In this document: in pieces, positions 22,213 through 30,421 of the stretch
How positions within the stretch are numbered: position 1 is the stretch's first letter
Layout: each line of letters starts with the position of its first letter
Source of the DNA: Actinomycetota bacterium
GTDB taxonomy: Bacteria > Actinomycetota > Thermoleophilia > Solirubrobacterales > Solirubrobacteraceae
Assembly: GCA_005888335.1 (NCBI GenBank)
Contig: VAWY01000037.1
Span: 1 to 36,025 of the forward strand
Direction: 5' to 3'
DNA: 36,025 nucleotides
Notes under the pieces: model-generated
Database searches by the model: none
The model's input: the letters and a program-made list of their open reading frames with translations, nothing else
Told to the model about the DNA's origin: nothing
Made by a program: the position numbers and the translations under genes

Positions 22213-23093
22213 CGTTCGTAGACCGCCGGCTCGAAGCTTCCGGCGAGTGGGGCCGCCACGGCGGCCGCCGAGAGGGCGGCGGCGTCGACGAGCCGGTCAG
22301 GCCAAGGCACGGACCTGGCAAGCCCGGCGGTGAGTGCCGCGACGGCGGCGTCACCGGCGCCGGTGGGGTTGCCGGCCACGTGCTCGGACGGGACGGCGCG
22401 CCAGCGGCCCGCCGGGGTGACGGCCACGAGCCCGTCGGGCCCCTGTGAGACGACGACCGCGTCGGCTCCCGCCTCGCGCAGGGCTTCGGCCGCTGAGATG
22501 ATGTCGTCGCCGGCGACGATCCCGGCGATCTCGTCTCGATTCGGCTTGACGAGCGCGGGCCGTCCCGTCAAGCCTCGGCGCAGCGCCTCCCCCTCGGCGT
22601 CCAGCACGGCCGGAACGCCTGCCGTTCGCGCCCGCTGACAGAGCTCGGCGTACGCGTCGGCCGGGAGGCCCAGGGGCAGGCTTCCGGAGAGGACGACGGC
22701 ATCGGCGTCCTTCAGGAGCGAGTCATAGGCGGCGAGGAACGACCGCCACTCGGCGTGGGTGGTCTCCGGCCCGGGCTCCCAGAAGCCGGTGGCGTCGCCG
22801 TGCGCGTCGTCGACGACGGTGAGGGTACGTCGATTCTCGCCTGCGATCGGGGTCAGCAAAGCTGGGAGCCCCGCCGCGGCGAGCTCTTGGCGGATCGCCT
22901 CGCCGGCGGCGCCCCCGGCGAGGCCGGCGATCACGATCTCGTATCCGAGGGTGTGAAGGATGCGCGCGACGTTCACCCCCTTGCCGCCGGCGCGCTGCGC
23001 CACCGATGAGACGCGGTGCGTCGCATGGGGCGACAGTCGCGCGACGTGGTAGGTGACGTCGAGCGCGAGGTTCAGCGTGACGGTTGCGATCAT
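22161..23093 (-). CDS. 1-phosphofructokinase/tagatose-6-phosphate kinase family (FruK/LacC)
   Basis: 310 aa. The start MIATVTLNLALDVTYHVARL, AGGKGVNVARILHTLGYE, VVLSGSLPLGLPADAYAELC, LVKPNRDEIAGI and GNPTGAGDAAVAALTAGLA are diagnostic for the FruK/LacC/PfkB hexose-phosphate kinase branch. It should phosphorylate a ketose monophosphate to a bisphosphate, a natural feed for the LacD-type aldolase next to it, though it is on the other strand. A strong terminator hairpin (23118-23150) separates it from the ABC operon upstream, so it needs its own promoter or read-through. Confidence 0.88.
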   Translation of the reverse strand: MIATVTLNLALDVTYHVARLSPHATHRVSSVAQRAGGKGVNVARILHTLGYEIVIAGLAGGAAGEAIRQELAAAGLPALLTPIAGENRRTLTVVDDAHGDATGFWEPGPETTHAEWRSFLAAYDSLLKDADAVVLSGSLPLGLPADAYAELCQRARTAGVPAVLDAEGEALRRGLTGRPALVKPNRDEIAGIVAGDDIISAAEALREAGADAVVVSQGPDGLVAVTPAGRWRAVPSEHVAGNPTGAGDAAVAALTAGLARSVPWPDRLVDAAALSAAAVAAPLAGSFEPAVYERQRATVRLEALGDGPAT

Positions 23094-23117
23094 CTCGCCG
23101 GCGCGTTGCGGAAACGC

Positions 23118-23150
23118 TGGCGATGGCGCCGGCCGTGAGCCGGCGCCATC
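23118..23150 (-). terminator. Strong hairpin terminator after the binding protein gene
   Basis: Arms 23118-23131 and 23137-23150 pair perfectly over 14 bp (gcgatggcgccggc / gccggcgccatcgc) with loop cgtga, 17 bases downstream of the binding-protein stop and just before the LacC-like start. Little or no T-run follows. It should end the importer transcript, or attenuate read-through into the kinase. Confidence 0.75.
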
Positions 23151-23166
23151 GCGCGCTTGACTGCGA

Positions 23167-24153
23167 TCAGCAGCGGGACTTGTAGAGCGCGTCCTGGTTT
23201 TCGCTCAGGTTGCTCTTGGTGAGCGAGACGAAGCCGGTGCCGATCTTCTTCTCGACGGGCTTGCCGTTGAGCGCGTTGAAGGCCTGCTGCACGCCGTCGG
23301 CGCCGATCTGGGCGGGCCGCTGGGCGATCAGGCCCTGCACGACGCCCTCCTTGAGGTCCTTGACCTGCTTGGGGCCGGCGTCGAAGCCGACGATCTTGAC
23401 CTTGCTGAGCTTGCCGGCCGAGCGCAGGCCGCTGGCCGAGCCCTCGGCGGAGAACAGGTTGGTGGCGAAGATGCCCTTGAGGTCGGGGTACCTGGCCAGC
23501 TCCGCGGTGACGATCGAGGACGCCCTGGCGGGGTCGTCGTTGTCGAACTGCTGGCCGACGTAGGTCAGCCCGAGCTTCTTCGCCTCGTCCGCGAAGCCCT
23601 TGGCCCGCAGGTCGGTGGTCGAGATGCCCGGCTTCACGTTGACCACCAGCACCTTGCCCTTGCCGCCGATCAGCTTGGCCAACGTGTCGGCCGCGGCCTT
23701 GCCGCCGCCGAGGTTGTCCGAGGCGATCTGCGACTCCGCGATGCTGGTGTCGTCGAGCGTCGTGTCGACGAGCACGACCTTCGAGCCGTTCGTCTTGAGT
23801 GCGTTGATCGGGGCGAACATCGCCTTGCTGTCGGTCGGCGCGACCAGCACGGCGTCGGGCTTCTTGGCCGCCACCGCGTTGACGACCGGCGTCTGCAGCG
23901 ACGGGTCGAACTGGTCCGGCCCCTGGAAGTTCAGCGAGACGCCGAGCTTCTTGGCCTCGGCCTGGGCGCCGCAGTTCATCGTGATGTAGAACTCGTCGCC
24001 CTTGACGCCGGCGATCAGCGTCATCTTGTAGTTCTTCCCGCCGCCCGCCGAGCCGCCGCTCTTCTTGCTGCTGCCGCAGGCGGCGACGCCGAGCGACGCC
24101 GCGAGCCCGATGGCGAGCATCGCGGTGCCGCGCCGGCTGAGTGAGTTGGGCAT
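23167..24153 (-). CDS. Sugar ABC transporter substrate-binding lipoprotein (RbsB/FrcB-like)
   Basis: 328 aa; AGGAGG six bases before the ATG at 24153 settles the start. The lipobox LGVAACGSSKK marks a membrane-anchored lipoprotein. The body is a type I periplasmic-binding fold: YKMTLIAGVKGDEFYITMNC, PVVNAVAAKKPDAVLVAPTD, KVVLVDTTLDDTSIAESQIA, DLKGIFATNLFSAEG, KVKIVGFDAGPKQVKDL and VQGLIAQRPAQIGADGVQQA. This is the ribose/fructose/galactose binding class. Last gene of the ATPase-permease-binding protein operon, followed by a strong terminator. Confidence 0.92.
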   Translation of the reverse strand: MPNSLSRRGTAMLAIGLAASLGVAACGSSKKSGGSAGGGKNYKMTLIAGVKGDEFYITMNCGAQAEAKKLGVSLNFQGPDQFDPSLQTPVVNAVAAKKPDAVLVAPTDSKAMFAPINALKTNGSKVVLVDTTLDDTSIAESQIASDNLGGGKAAADTLAKLIGGKGKVLVVNVKPGISTTDLRAKGFADEAKKLGLTYVGQQFDNDDPARASSIVTAELARYPDLKGIFATNLFSAEGSASGLRSAGKLSKVKIVGFDAGPKQVKDLKEGVVQGLIAQRPAQIGADGVQQAFNALNGKPVEKKIGTGFVSLTKSNLSENQDALYKSRC

Positions 24154-24177
24154 TGCCACCTCCTGGTGTGGACTGAA

Positions 24178-25209
24178 TTACTGCCGGTAGCGGGCTCGAC
24201 GGAGTTGATCGAGATAGACCGCGGCGATCAGCACGATGCCGACGGCGACCTGCTGCCAGAACGGCTGAACGCCGACGATCACGAAGCCGTTCTGCAGGAC
24301 CGCCGGGATGAAGACGCCGAAGACGGTGCCCAGGATCGTGCCGACCCCGCCGAACAGGCTCGTTCCCCCGATCACGACCGCCGCGATCGCGTTCAGGTTG
24401 TCGGTGGTGTGGCCGCTGATCGTGGTCGTGCCGAAGCGCGCCAGCGACATGAAGCCCGCCAGCCCGGCCAGCGTGCCCATCAGCGTGTAGACCTTGATCA
24501 GGTGGGCGTCGACGTTGACGCCCGCGCGGCGCACGCCCTCGGCGTTGGATCCGGTGGCGTACGTGTAGCGGCCGAAGCGCGTCGTCGCCAGGATCACCCC
24601 GAAGATCAGGCACACGACCGCCGCGATCACGACCAGCCACGGGATCTGGCCGAACAGCCGCCCCGTGCCGATGCCGGTGATGAGCTTGGTCGGGACCTCA
24701 CGCTCGTCGACGCCGCCGGTGATGAGCAGCGCGGCGCCGAGAGCGATGCCGAACGTCCCCAGCGTGACGATGAACGCGGGGATCTTCGCCTTGGCGACCA
24801 GGAAGCCGTTGATGAACCCCCACGCCATGCCGGCGAGCACGCCGACGACGAGTCCGACCACGATCGTGCCCGACCCGTCGCCGCCGACGGCAGTCATCGC
24901 CTTGGCGGCGACGACGCCCGCGAACACGAGCACCGAGCCGACGGAGAGGTCGATCCCGGCGGTGATGATGACGTAGGTCATCCCGGTGCCCAGGATCAGC
25001 AGCACGGCGGCGTCGGTCGCGATGTTGCGGGCGTTGGACGACGAGAAGAAGTCGGTCGGGTTGATCAGCGAGAAGACGACGATCAGCGAGAACAGGATCA
25101 GCCCGATCCACGTGCTCGAGCCCGCGACCAGCGCCTGCCACCAGGGCCCCCGCGCCTCCTCGGGCGGCTCCTCGAGCTGGACGTCTTCGGTGTCGAGCTG
25201 ACCGGTCAT
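24178..25209 (-). CDS. Sugar ABC transporter permease (RbsC/FrcC-like)
   Basis: 343 aa with about nine hydrophobic helices after a soluble acidic N-terminus (QLDTEDVQLEEPPEEARGPW). The family blocks LILGTGMTYVIITAGIDLSV, IPAFIVTLGTFGIALGAALL, YTYATGSNAEGVRRAGVNVD (the coupling loop to the ATPase) and FGGVGTILGTVFGVFIPAVL belong to the branched-chain/ribose permease superfamily. The ATG overlaps the ATPase stop by four bases (ATGA). It should act as a homodimer in the membrane with the ATPase and binding protein on either side. Confidence 0.93.
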   Translation of the reverse strand: MTGQLDTEDVQLEEPPEEARGPWWQALVAGSSTWIGLILFSLIVVFSLINPTDFFSSSNARNIATDAAVLLILGTGMTYVIITAGIDLSVGSVLVFAGVVAAKAMTAVGGDGSGTIVVGLVVGVLAGMAWGFINGFLVAKAKIPAFIVTLGTFGIALGAALLITGGVDEREVPTKLITGIGTGRLFGQIPWLVVIAAVVCLIFGVILATTRFGRYTYATGSNAEGVRRAGVNVDAHLIKVYTLMGTLAGLAGFMSLARFGTTTISGHTTDNLNAIAAVVIGGTSLFGGVGTILGTVFGVFIPAVLQNGFVIVGVQPFWQQVAVGIVLIAAVYLDQLRRARYRQ

Positions 25210-25976
25210 CGGCCGTCCTCCTCGTGGAAGGTCATGGCGCCGGTCATGGCAGCGACGACATCCTCCATCGAGACCTCCCGCGGGCGCAACCGGGCGACGC
25301 GCTGACCGAGCCGCAGCACCTCGATGCGGTCGGCGACCTCGAAGACCTCGGGCATGTTGTGGCTGATCAGCACGACCGAGAGGCCGTGCTCGCGCACGCG
25401 CTTGATCTGATCGAGCACATTGCGGGTCTGCACGACGCCGAGCGCCGCCGTCGGCTCGTCCATGAAGACGACCTTGCTGGCCCACGTCACGGCCCGGCAG
25501 ATCGCGATGCCCTGGCGCTGGCCGCCGGACATGTTCGCCACCGGCGCCGAGGTGTCCTGGATGCGTACGCCGAGGTTGCGGAACGCCTCGTCGCTGCGAC
25601 GGCGCATCGTCGCCTTGTCGAGGAAGCCGAGCTTGCCGAGCAGACCGGGTCGCATCACCTCGCGGCCGAGGAACATGTTCGCCGCCGGGTCGATCTCGGC
25701 GGCGAGCGCGAGATCCTGGAAGACCGTCTCGATCCCGAGATCGCGCGCGTCGTGCGGCGTGTGGATGTCGACCGGCTTGCCGCCGAAGAGGATCTCGCCG
25801 CTGTCCGGCGGATGCACGCCCACGAGCGTCTTGACCAGCGTGCTCTTGCCGGCGCCGTTGTCACCCACCAGCGCAACGACCTCCTGCGGATACACCGTGA
25901 AGCTCACGCCCCGCAGAGCCTGCACGCGGCCGAAGCTCTTGACGACGTCCCGCGCCTCAAGCACCGGTTCGGGCAT
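25206..25976 (-). CDS. Sugar ABC transporter ATPase, single-domain FrcA-like
   Basis: 256 aa from ATG 25976 (AGGAGG seven bases before). One ABC domain: Walker A VVALVGDNGAGKSTLVKTLV, Q-loop GIETVFQDLALAAEIDPAAN, signature ANMSGGQRQGIAICRAV, Walker B KVVFMDEPTAALG and H-loop LSVVLISHNMPEVFEVAD. A single domain, not the doubled RbsA form, resembles FrcA, which powers fructose/mannose/ribose uptake in rhizobia; that supports a hexose or pentose substrate. First gene of the importer operon, below a DeoR-type promoter-operator region. Confidence 0.93.
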   Translation of the reverse strand: MPEPVLEARDVVKSFGRVQALRGVSFTVYPQEVVALVGDNGAGKSTLVKTLVGVHPPDSGEILFGGKPVDIHTPHDARDLGIETVFQDLALAAEIDPAANMFLGREVMRPGLLGKLGFLDKATMRRRSDEAFRNLGVRIQDTSAPVANMSGGQRQGIAICRAVTWASKVVFMDEPTAALGVVQTRNVLDQIKRVREHGLSVVLISHNMPEVFEVADRIEVLRLGQRVARLRPREVSMEDVVAAMTGAMTFHEEDGR

Positions 25977-26123
25977 GGCCCAGCCTCCTCTCCCAAGCCC
26001 GTGCGTCATCGCCCACGCCAGCGGGCGGTTGCCCTGGCGCCCAGACCGTGCTCCTCATCGCGTCTCCTCGTCGATCAAGCGCCGGCGCCGGTTTGCTTCT
26101 CAACCGCCGCCGACGGCGCTGAT

Positions 26124-26171
26124 TCGAAATAAGCTACTGCTGAGATCGAAAGAGGTCAAGTATGTTCGAAA
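26124..26171 (-). promoter_or_regulatory. Importer promoter overlaid by three TTTCGA repeats
   Basis: On the minus strand TTTCGA occurs at 26171-26166, 26151-26146 and 26129-26124 (20 and 22 bases apart). A promoter, TTGACC (26159-26154), 17 bases, TAGCTT (26136-26131), lies among them: one repeat upstream of -35, one in the spacer, one just past -10. Tandem TTTCG-type boxes are the usual targets of DeoR-family repressors, and such a gene lies next door. The importer ATG is about 150 bases downstream. Confidence 0.6.
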
Positions 26172-26243
26172 ACAGTCGCGCATTTGCCCGGCGAGCGCTC
26201 CACGGGGCCGGCCGGCGAACCCGATCGAACGCCGCCGGCCGAG

Positions 26244-27035
26244 TCATTGCGCCCGAATCAGCTCGATGTCAAACGCCGCGCAGAGCTCCTCGACGGCGGG
26301 CGTCGCCTCGTCCATCACGACGGCGTCGACCGCGTCGAGCTCGCAGACCCGGGCAAAGTCGGTCGCGCCGACCTTGGAGTGATCGATCGGCAGCACGACA
26401 CGACGTGCGCGCTCGATCACCGCCGCCTTGAGGGCGGCCTCCGCGAGGCTCCCGACGCTGACGCCCGCCTCGGAGAAGCCGCTCGCGCCGATGAACGCGG
26501 TGCTGAAGGTGAACCGCTGCAGGTTCTCGAGGGCGAGATCCCCGACGACCGACCCGTCGACGCGCCGCACCTGGCCGCCGAGCAAGACGGAGTCGATGCT
26601 GGGAACCTCGGCGAGCGTGCTCGCCACGCTGAGGCTGCTCGTCAGGACCGACAGCCGTGCGCCACCGTTCTGCGCGAGGGCTCTCGCCAGCGCGTCAACG
26701 GTGGTGCCGCTGTCGAGGAACACGGAATCCCCGTCGCGCAGCAACCGCAGACAGGCACGGGCGATCGCCTCCTTCGCGGCGCGATTGGTGGTCTGGCGCC
26801 CCGCGAGCTCGCGGTCGACGTTCGGATGGACCGCGAGCGCCCCGCCGTGGGTTCGCTTGAGCAGCCCCTGCTCCTGGAGCGCGCTGAGGTCCTTGCGGAT
26901 CGTTGGCTCGGTGACGCCGAAGAGCGCCGCAAGCTCGCCGATCCGAGCGCGACCGCGCACCCCGACGAGCTCTGCGATGCGTGCTTGCCGCTCATCTGCG
27001 AAGGCGGGACCGCCGGTATCGGAAGCATCCGGCAC
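26244..27035 (-). CDS. DeoR-family transcriptional repressor
   Basis: 263 aa from GTG 27035. N-terminal helix-turn-helix: ADERQARIAELVGVRGRARI, GELAALFGVTEPTIRKDLSA, LQEQGLLKRTHGGAL, a standard DeoR signature. The effector domain has DGDSVFLDSGTTVDALARAL, VLTSSLSVASTLAEV, LLGGQVRRVDGSVVGDLALE and HSKVGATDFARVCELDAVDA, which binds sugar phosphates in this family. Likely ligand is a phosphorylated intermediate of the local pathway. It lies between the importer operon (same strand, downstream) and the divergent PfkA-like operon, so it may control both. Confidence 0.92.
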   Translation of the reverse strand: MPDASDTGGPAFADERQARIAELVGVRGRARIGELAALFGVTEPTIRKDLSALQEQGLLKRTHGGALAVHPNVDRELAGRQTTNRAAKEAIARACLRLLRDGDSVFLDSGTTVDALARALAQNGGARLSVLTSSLSVASTLAEVPSIDSVLLGGQVRRVDGSVVGDLALENLQRFTFSTAFIGASGFSEAGVSVGSLAEAALKAAVIERARRVVLPIDHSKVGATDFARVCELDAVDAVVMDEATPAVEELCAAFDIELIRAQ

Positions 27036-27196
27036 TGGCCGAAGCGTACCGCGCGGAAGCTCCGGCTGCCATCGCGCCGGTGCCGGAAGTTCCGCATATG
27101 AATGGCGTGGCGCGCGGGAGCGCCTCGAGCTTCCGGCGCGCACTCTGGTCCGCGAGTCCTGCCTCGCGGCTATCTCCGTTCGCCTTCGTTTATTTC

Positions 27197-27224
27197 TTGA
27201 CAGTATCGATATGCTGGCCATACC
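27197..27224 (+). promoter_or_regulatory. Candidate promoter of the PfkA-like/aldolase/isomerase/kinase operon
   Basis: TTGACA (27197-27202), 16 bases, CATACC (27219-27224), then 36 bases to the GTG start. The spacer has the 8-base palindrome TATCGATA (27204-27211), and TTCG repeats lie just upstream (27179-27188). These could be degenerate DeoR sites. The -35 is perfect, the -10 weak. Confidence 0.45.
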
Positions 27225-27260
27225 GGGCCTGACGGAAAGCGATCGGCGAAGCGGAGGAAC

Positions 27261-28205
27261 GTGCGCATAGGCGTGTTGACGAGTGGTGGCGATGCCCCGG
27301 GCATGAACGCCGTGATCGCGGGCGCGTGCGAGCACGCCGAGGCGATCGGCGCTCACGCCGTGGGCGTGAAGGGCGGCTTCGCAGGACTTGCCGCGCGTCG
27401 CGCCGATCCGGCCAGCGCGCTCGAGGCGCGGGCTCATCTGCACGAGCCCGGCACGTGGCTGGGCACCAGCCGCTGGCCGCGCCTGCGAGACGCCGACGGG
27501 CGCCGAGCGTGCCGTGATGCCCTGCGAGAGCTGGAGCTCGACGGCCTGGTGGTCATCGGCGGCCACGGGTCGGCCATGGGCGCCCGATCGGTCGCCGACG
27601 AGGTGCCCGTCGCGTTCGTGCCCGCCACGATCGATCGCGACGTCGCAGGCACCGAGCTCACCGTGGGCATGGACTCGGCCGTGGCCTACGGCGCGGATGC
27701 GATCGATCGGCTGAGGATCACCGGTCGCTCGCTGCCCGGACGCGCCTTCCTCGTCCAGACCCTCGGTGCGCCACACGGCCATCTCGCGGACGCCGTGGCG
27801 GCCGCCGCCGGCGTCGATCACGTGCTCGTGCCCGAGCGCCCGTACGACCTGGACGGCCTCGCTCGTGAACTCCGCGAGCTGGCGTCCGCCGGCTCGGCCA
27901 TCGCCGTGATGTCCGAGGCGGTCGGTGACGCGGTGCGCATCGCGGAGGCGCTCGCCGGCAGCGCCGGGATTCGCGTGCATCCGACGATCCTGGGGCACGC
28001 GCAGCGCGCGGCCACGCCCTCAGCGCTCGACCGCACACTCGGTCAGGCGGCCGGACGCGCTGCGGTCGAGGCGCTGTCGCGCGGCGCCTCCTCGTTCATC
28101 CGGCTCGCGGCCGTCGGCGCGGTCGACGCCGTCCCCCTCTTCCCTGAGACCGAGGGCCACGGCGCCGCGGTCACGCCAACGACACCAAGGAGCCATCCCG
28201 CATGA
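27261..28205 (+). CDS. Divergent PfkA-family phosphofructokinase-like kinase
   Basis: 314 aa from GTG 27261 with GGAGG upstream. The fold is PfkA: GVLTSGGDAPGMNAVI, GTSRWPRLRD (R71, ATP site), PATIDRDVAGTELTVGMDSA with catalytic D125, E219, H246 and R249 kept. But three classic sites differ from E. coli PfkA: GGDGS becomes GGHGS (H102 for the Mg-binding D103), the fructose-6-phosphate MGR motif becomes LGA (168-170), and TIDND becomes TIDRD. It may use a different sugar phosphate or metal geometry, or be regulatory. Overlaps the DUF2090 aldolase by four bases (ATGA). Confidence 0.8.
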   Translation: MRIGVLTSGGDAPGMNAVIAGACEHAEAIGAHAVGVKGGFAGLAARRADPASALEARAHLHEPGTWLGTSRWPRLRDADGRRACRDALRELELDGLVVIGGHGSAMGARSVADEVPVAFVPATIDRDVAGTELTVGMDSAVAYGADAIDRLRITGRSLPGRAFLVQTLGAPHGHLADAVAAAAGVDHVLVPERPYDLDGLARELRELASAGSAIAVMSEAVGDAVRIAEALAGSAGIRVHPTILGHAQRAATPSALDRTLGQAAGRAAVEALSRGASSFIRLAAVGAVDAVPLFPETEGHGAAVTPTTPRSHPA

Positions 28206-29119
28206 GCCTGGGCTATGACCGGCCGCTGTACATCCTCGCGTTCGACCATCGAACGTCGTTTCAGACCAAGTTGTTCGGCATCTCGGGCGCCCCGACGCCG
28301 GCGGACCGCGAGCGCATGGCCGAGGCCAAGCTGATCATCCTCGACGGCCTGCTCGCCGTGGCCGAGTCGACCCCGAGCGACATCCTCGGCGCTCTGACCG
28401 ACGAGGAGTACGGTGCGCAGGCCGCGCGCGCCGCCAGGGCGCGGGGCCTCACGCTGGCCATGTCGGCCGAGAAGAGCTCCCAGCCCGAGTTCGAGCTCGA
28501 GTACGGGGACCAGTTCGCCGCGCACATCGAGGCCTTCGAGCCCGACTTCGTCAAGGTGCTCGTGCGCTACAACCCGGAGGGCGATCGGGCGATGAACGAC
28601 CGTCAGGCCGCCCGGCTCGCGCAGCTCTCGGCGTGGCTCGCTCCGCGCACCCCCAAGTTCCTGTTCGAGCTCATCGTGCCGCCCGAGCCCGCCCAGCTCG
28701 TCGCGCTGGAGTCCGAGCCGGAGAGCTTCGCCGCCGAGCTGCGGGCCGGACTTGTCGCGACGGCGATCGGCGAGCTGCATGCCGCCGGAGTCGAACCGGA
28801 CGTGTGGAAGGTCGAAGGGCTCGAGACGGCCACGGACTACAGGACGGTCGCCGAGGCCGCGCGCGCCGGTGGGCGCGATCGGGTTGGTTGCGTCGTGCTC
28901 GGAGCGGGCGCCGACGAGGAGACCGTCGCTCACTGGCTGCGTGAGGCGGGGGGCGTCGAGGGATTCATCGGCTTCGCGATCGGGCGCACGATCTTCTGGG
29001 ATGCGATCTCGGGCTGGCTCGCCGGCACCGTCGATCGCGACGGCGCGGTCGAAGCGATCGCCGCCAACTATCGGCGTACGATCGAGCTCTACACGCGCGC
29101 CGCGCAGGCGACCGTGTAG
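28202..29119 (+). CDS. DUF2090/IolC-C-terminal-like class I aldolase
   Basis: 305 aa, ATG overlapping the kinase stop, AAGGAG upstream. It matches the DUF2090 domain found as the C-terminal half of IolC fusions, where it cleaves 2-deoxy-5-keto-gluconate 6-phosphate: PLYILAFDHRTSFQTKLFGI, TLAMSAEKSSQPEFELEYGD, DFVKVLVRYNPEGD, PKFLFELIVPP, DVWKVEGLETATDYRTVAEA, GCVVLGAGADEETV and GFAIGRTIFWDAISGWL. Two lysines in VKVLV and WKVEG are Schiff-base candidates. Standing alone, it probably splits the phosphorylated ketose made by the neighbouring kinases; the rest of an inositol pathway is absent here. Confidence 0.8.
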   Translation: MSLGYDRPLYILAFDHRTSFQTKLFGISGAPTPADRERMAEAKLIILDGLLAVAESTPSDILGALTDEEYGAQAARAARARGLTLAMSAEKSSQPEFELEYGDQFAAHIEAFEPDFVKVLVRYNPEGDRAMNDRQAARLAQLSAWLAPRTPKFLFELIVPPEPAQLVALESEPESFAAELRAGLVATAIGELHAAGVEPDVWKVEGLETATDYRTVAEAARAGGRDRVGCVVLGAGADEETVAHWLREAGGVEGFIGFAIGRTIFWDAISGWLAGTVDRDGAVEAIAANYRRTIELYTRAAQATV

Positions 29120-29191
29120 GCACGATCGCCTCCCTCGGCGGGCAGACGGCAGATCCCGATGCCTCGTAACCGCACACCGGTCCCGGCTGGG

Positions 29192-30400
29192 ATGAGCTGG
29201 CTCAGATCGCGTTCGCACCGCGACTGGCTGGCGTCCGAGACAACACGGCTGCTCGAGTTCGCGCGCCGTGCGCGAGTCGAGGACGGCTTCGGCTACCTCG
29301 ATGCCGACGGCGCCCCCGACGCTGGCCGCGCGCGCGAATTGTGGATCGCCACGCGCATGACCCACGTGTTCGCGCTCGGCGAGCTTCTGGGGCATCCGGG
29401 CAGCCGCCCGCTGGTGGACCATGGGCTCGCCGCGATCGGCGCGTTCGCCGACCGCGAGCACGGGGGCTGGTTCTCCGAGGTCGACCGCGATGGCCCGGTG
29501 CGCTCGGTGAAGGAGGCGTATTCCCATGCGTTCGTGCTGCTCGCCGCGGCGAGCGCCACCGTCGCGGGGCACGACGACGGACGCTCGCTGCTCGACGACG
29601 CGATCTCCGTCGTGCTGGAGCGGTTCTGGGACGAGCAGGACGGCGCCAGCGTGGACGTGTGGGATCGCGGCTGGAGCCAACCCGAGGACTATCGCGGCGC
29701 GAACGCCAACATGCACATGCTGGAGGCGTTCCTCGCGGTCGGCGACGCCACCGGCGAGCCTGTCTGGTTCGCGCGCGCGGAGCAGATCGCGACGCGCTTC
29801 ATCGACGAGGTCGCACGTCAGCACGACTGGCGCGTCGTCGAGCACTTCGCGGGCGACTGGCGACCGCTGCCCGACTACAACGCCGACGAGCCGCGGCACC
29901 GCTTCCGCCCCTACGGCGCCACGCCCGGTCACGGCCTCGAGTGGTCACGGCTCCTGCTCCAGCTCAGGTCCGCGCTCGCCGCTTCACCCGGCTGGCTCGA
30001 AGACGCGGCCGCCGCCCTCTTCCTGCGGGCGGTCGCCGATGGGTGGACACCGCCAGGCGGCCTCGTCTACACCACCGACTTCACGGGCAACGCGGCGGTG
30101 CCCGACCGGCTGCACTGGGTCATCGCCGAAGGGATCGGAGCGGCCGCGGCGCTGAGCGCGACGACCGGAGGAGGCCAGTACGAGTGGTGGTATCGCACGT
30201 TCTGGGACTTCGCAGATGTCCACCTGCGCGATCGCGAGCGCGGCGGGTGGCGGCATGAGCTCGACGAACGTCTGGCGCCGGCCGACCGGACGTGGAGCGG
30301 CAAGCCAGACGCCTATCACGCCGTGCAGGCGACACTGCTGCCTCGTCTGCCGGTCGCGCCGAGCCTGGCCGTCGCCCTGCGTGACGGCCTCCTGGCCTGA
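29192..30400 (+). CDS. AGE-family aldose-ketose isomerase (YihS/mannose isomerase-like)
   Basis: 402 aa; the ATG at 29192 is chosen because MSWLRSRSHRDWLASE lines up with the start of YihS, although 29159 is in frame. The (alpha/alpha)6 barrel landmarks keep YihS numbering closely: W51 and R55 in LWIATRMTHVF, H175 in NANMHMLEAFL, H247 and E250 in YGATPGHGLEWSRL, H376 in KPDAYHAVQATL. YihS isomerises sulfoquinovose and mannose-type aldoses to ketoses. Positions corresponding to YihS Q362 and Q379, which I recall as sulfonate contacts, are H355 and P372, which argues for an unsulfonated sugar. Third gene of the PfkA operon. Confidence 0.85.
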   Translation: MSWLRSRSHRDWLASETTRLLEFARRARVEDGFGYLDADGAPDAGRARELWIATRMTHVFALGELLGHPGSRPLVDHGLAAIGAFADREHGGWFSEVDRDGPVRSVKEAYSHAFVLLAAASATVAGHDDGRSLLDDAISVVLERFWDEQDGASVDVWDRGWSQPEDYRGANANMHMLEAFLAVGDATGEPVWFARAEQIATRFIDEVARQHDWRVVEHFAGDWRPLPDYNADEPRHRFRPYGATPGHGLEWSRLLLQLRSALAASPGWLEDAAAALFLRAVADGWTPPGGLVYTTDFTGNAAVPDRLHWVIAEGIGAAAALSATTGGGQYEWWYRTFWDFADVHLRDRERGGWRHELDERLAPADRTWSGKPDAYHAVQATLLPRLPVAPSLAVALRDGLLA

Positions 30401-30421
30401 GGAGCCAGACGAGAGACGCCC

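Noticed and set aside
27261..29119. myo-Inositol catabolic cluster, suggested by the DUF2090 aldolase
   Set aside because: No IolB, IolD, IolE, IolG or IolC kinase-fusion is present; the DUF2090 domain stands alone with a PfkA-like protein.
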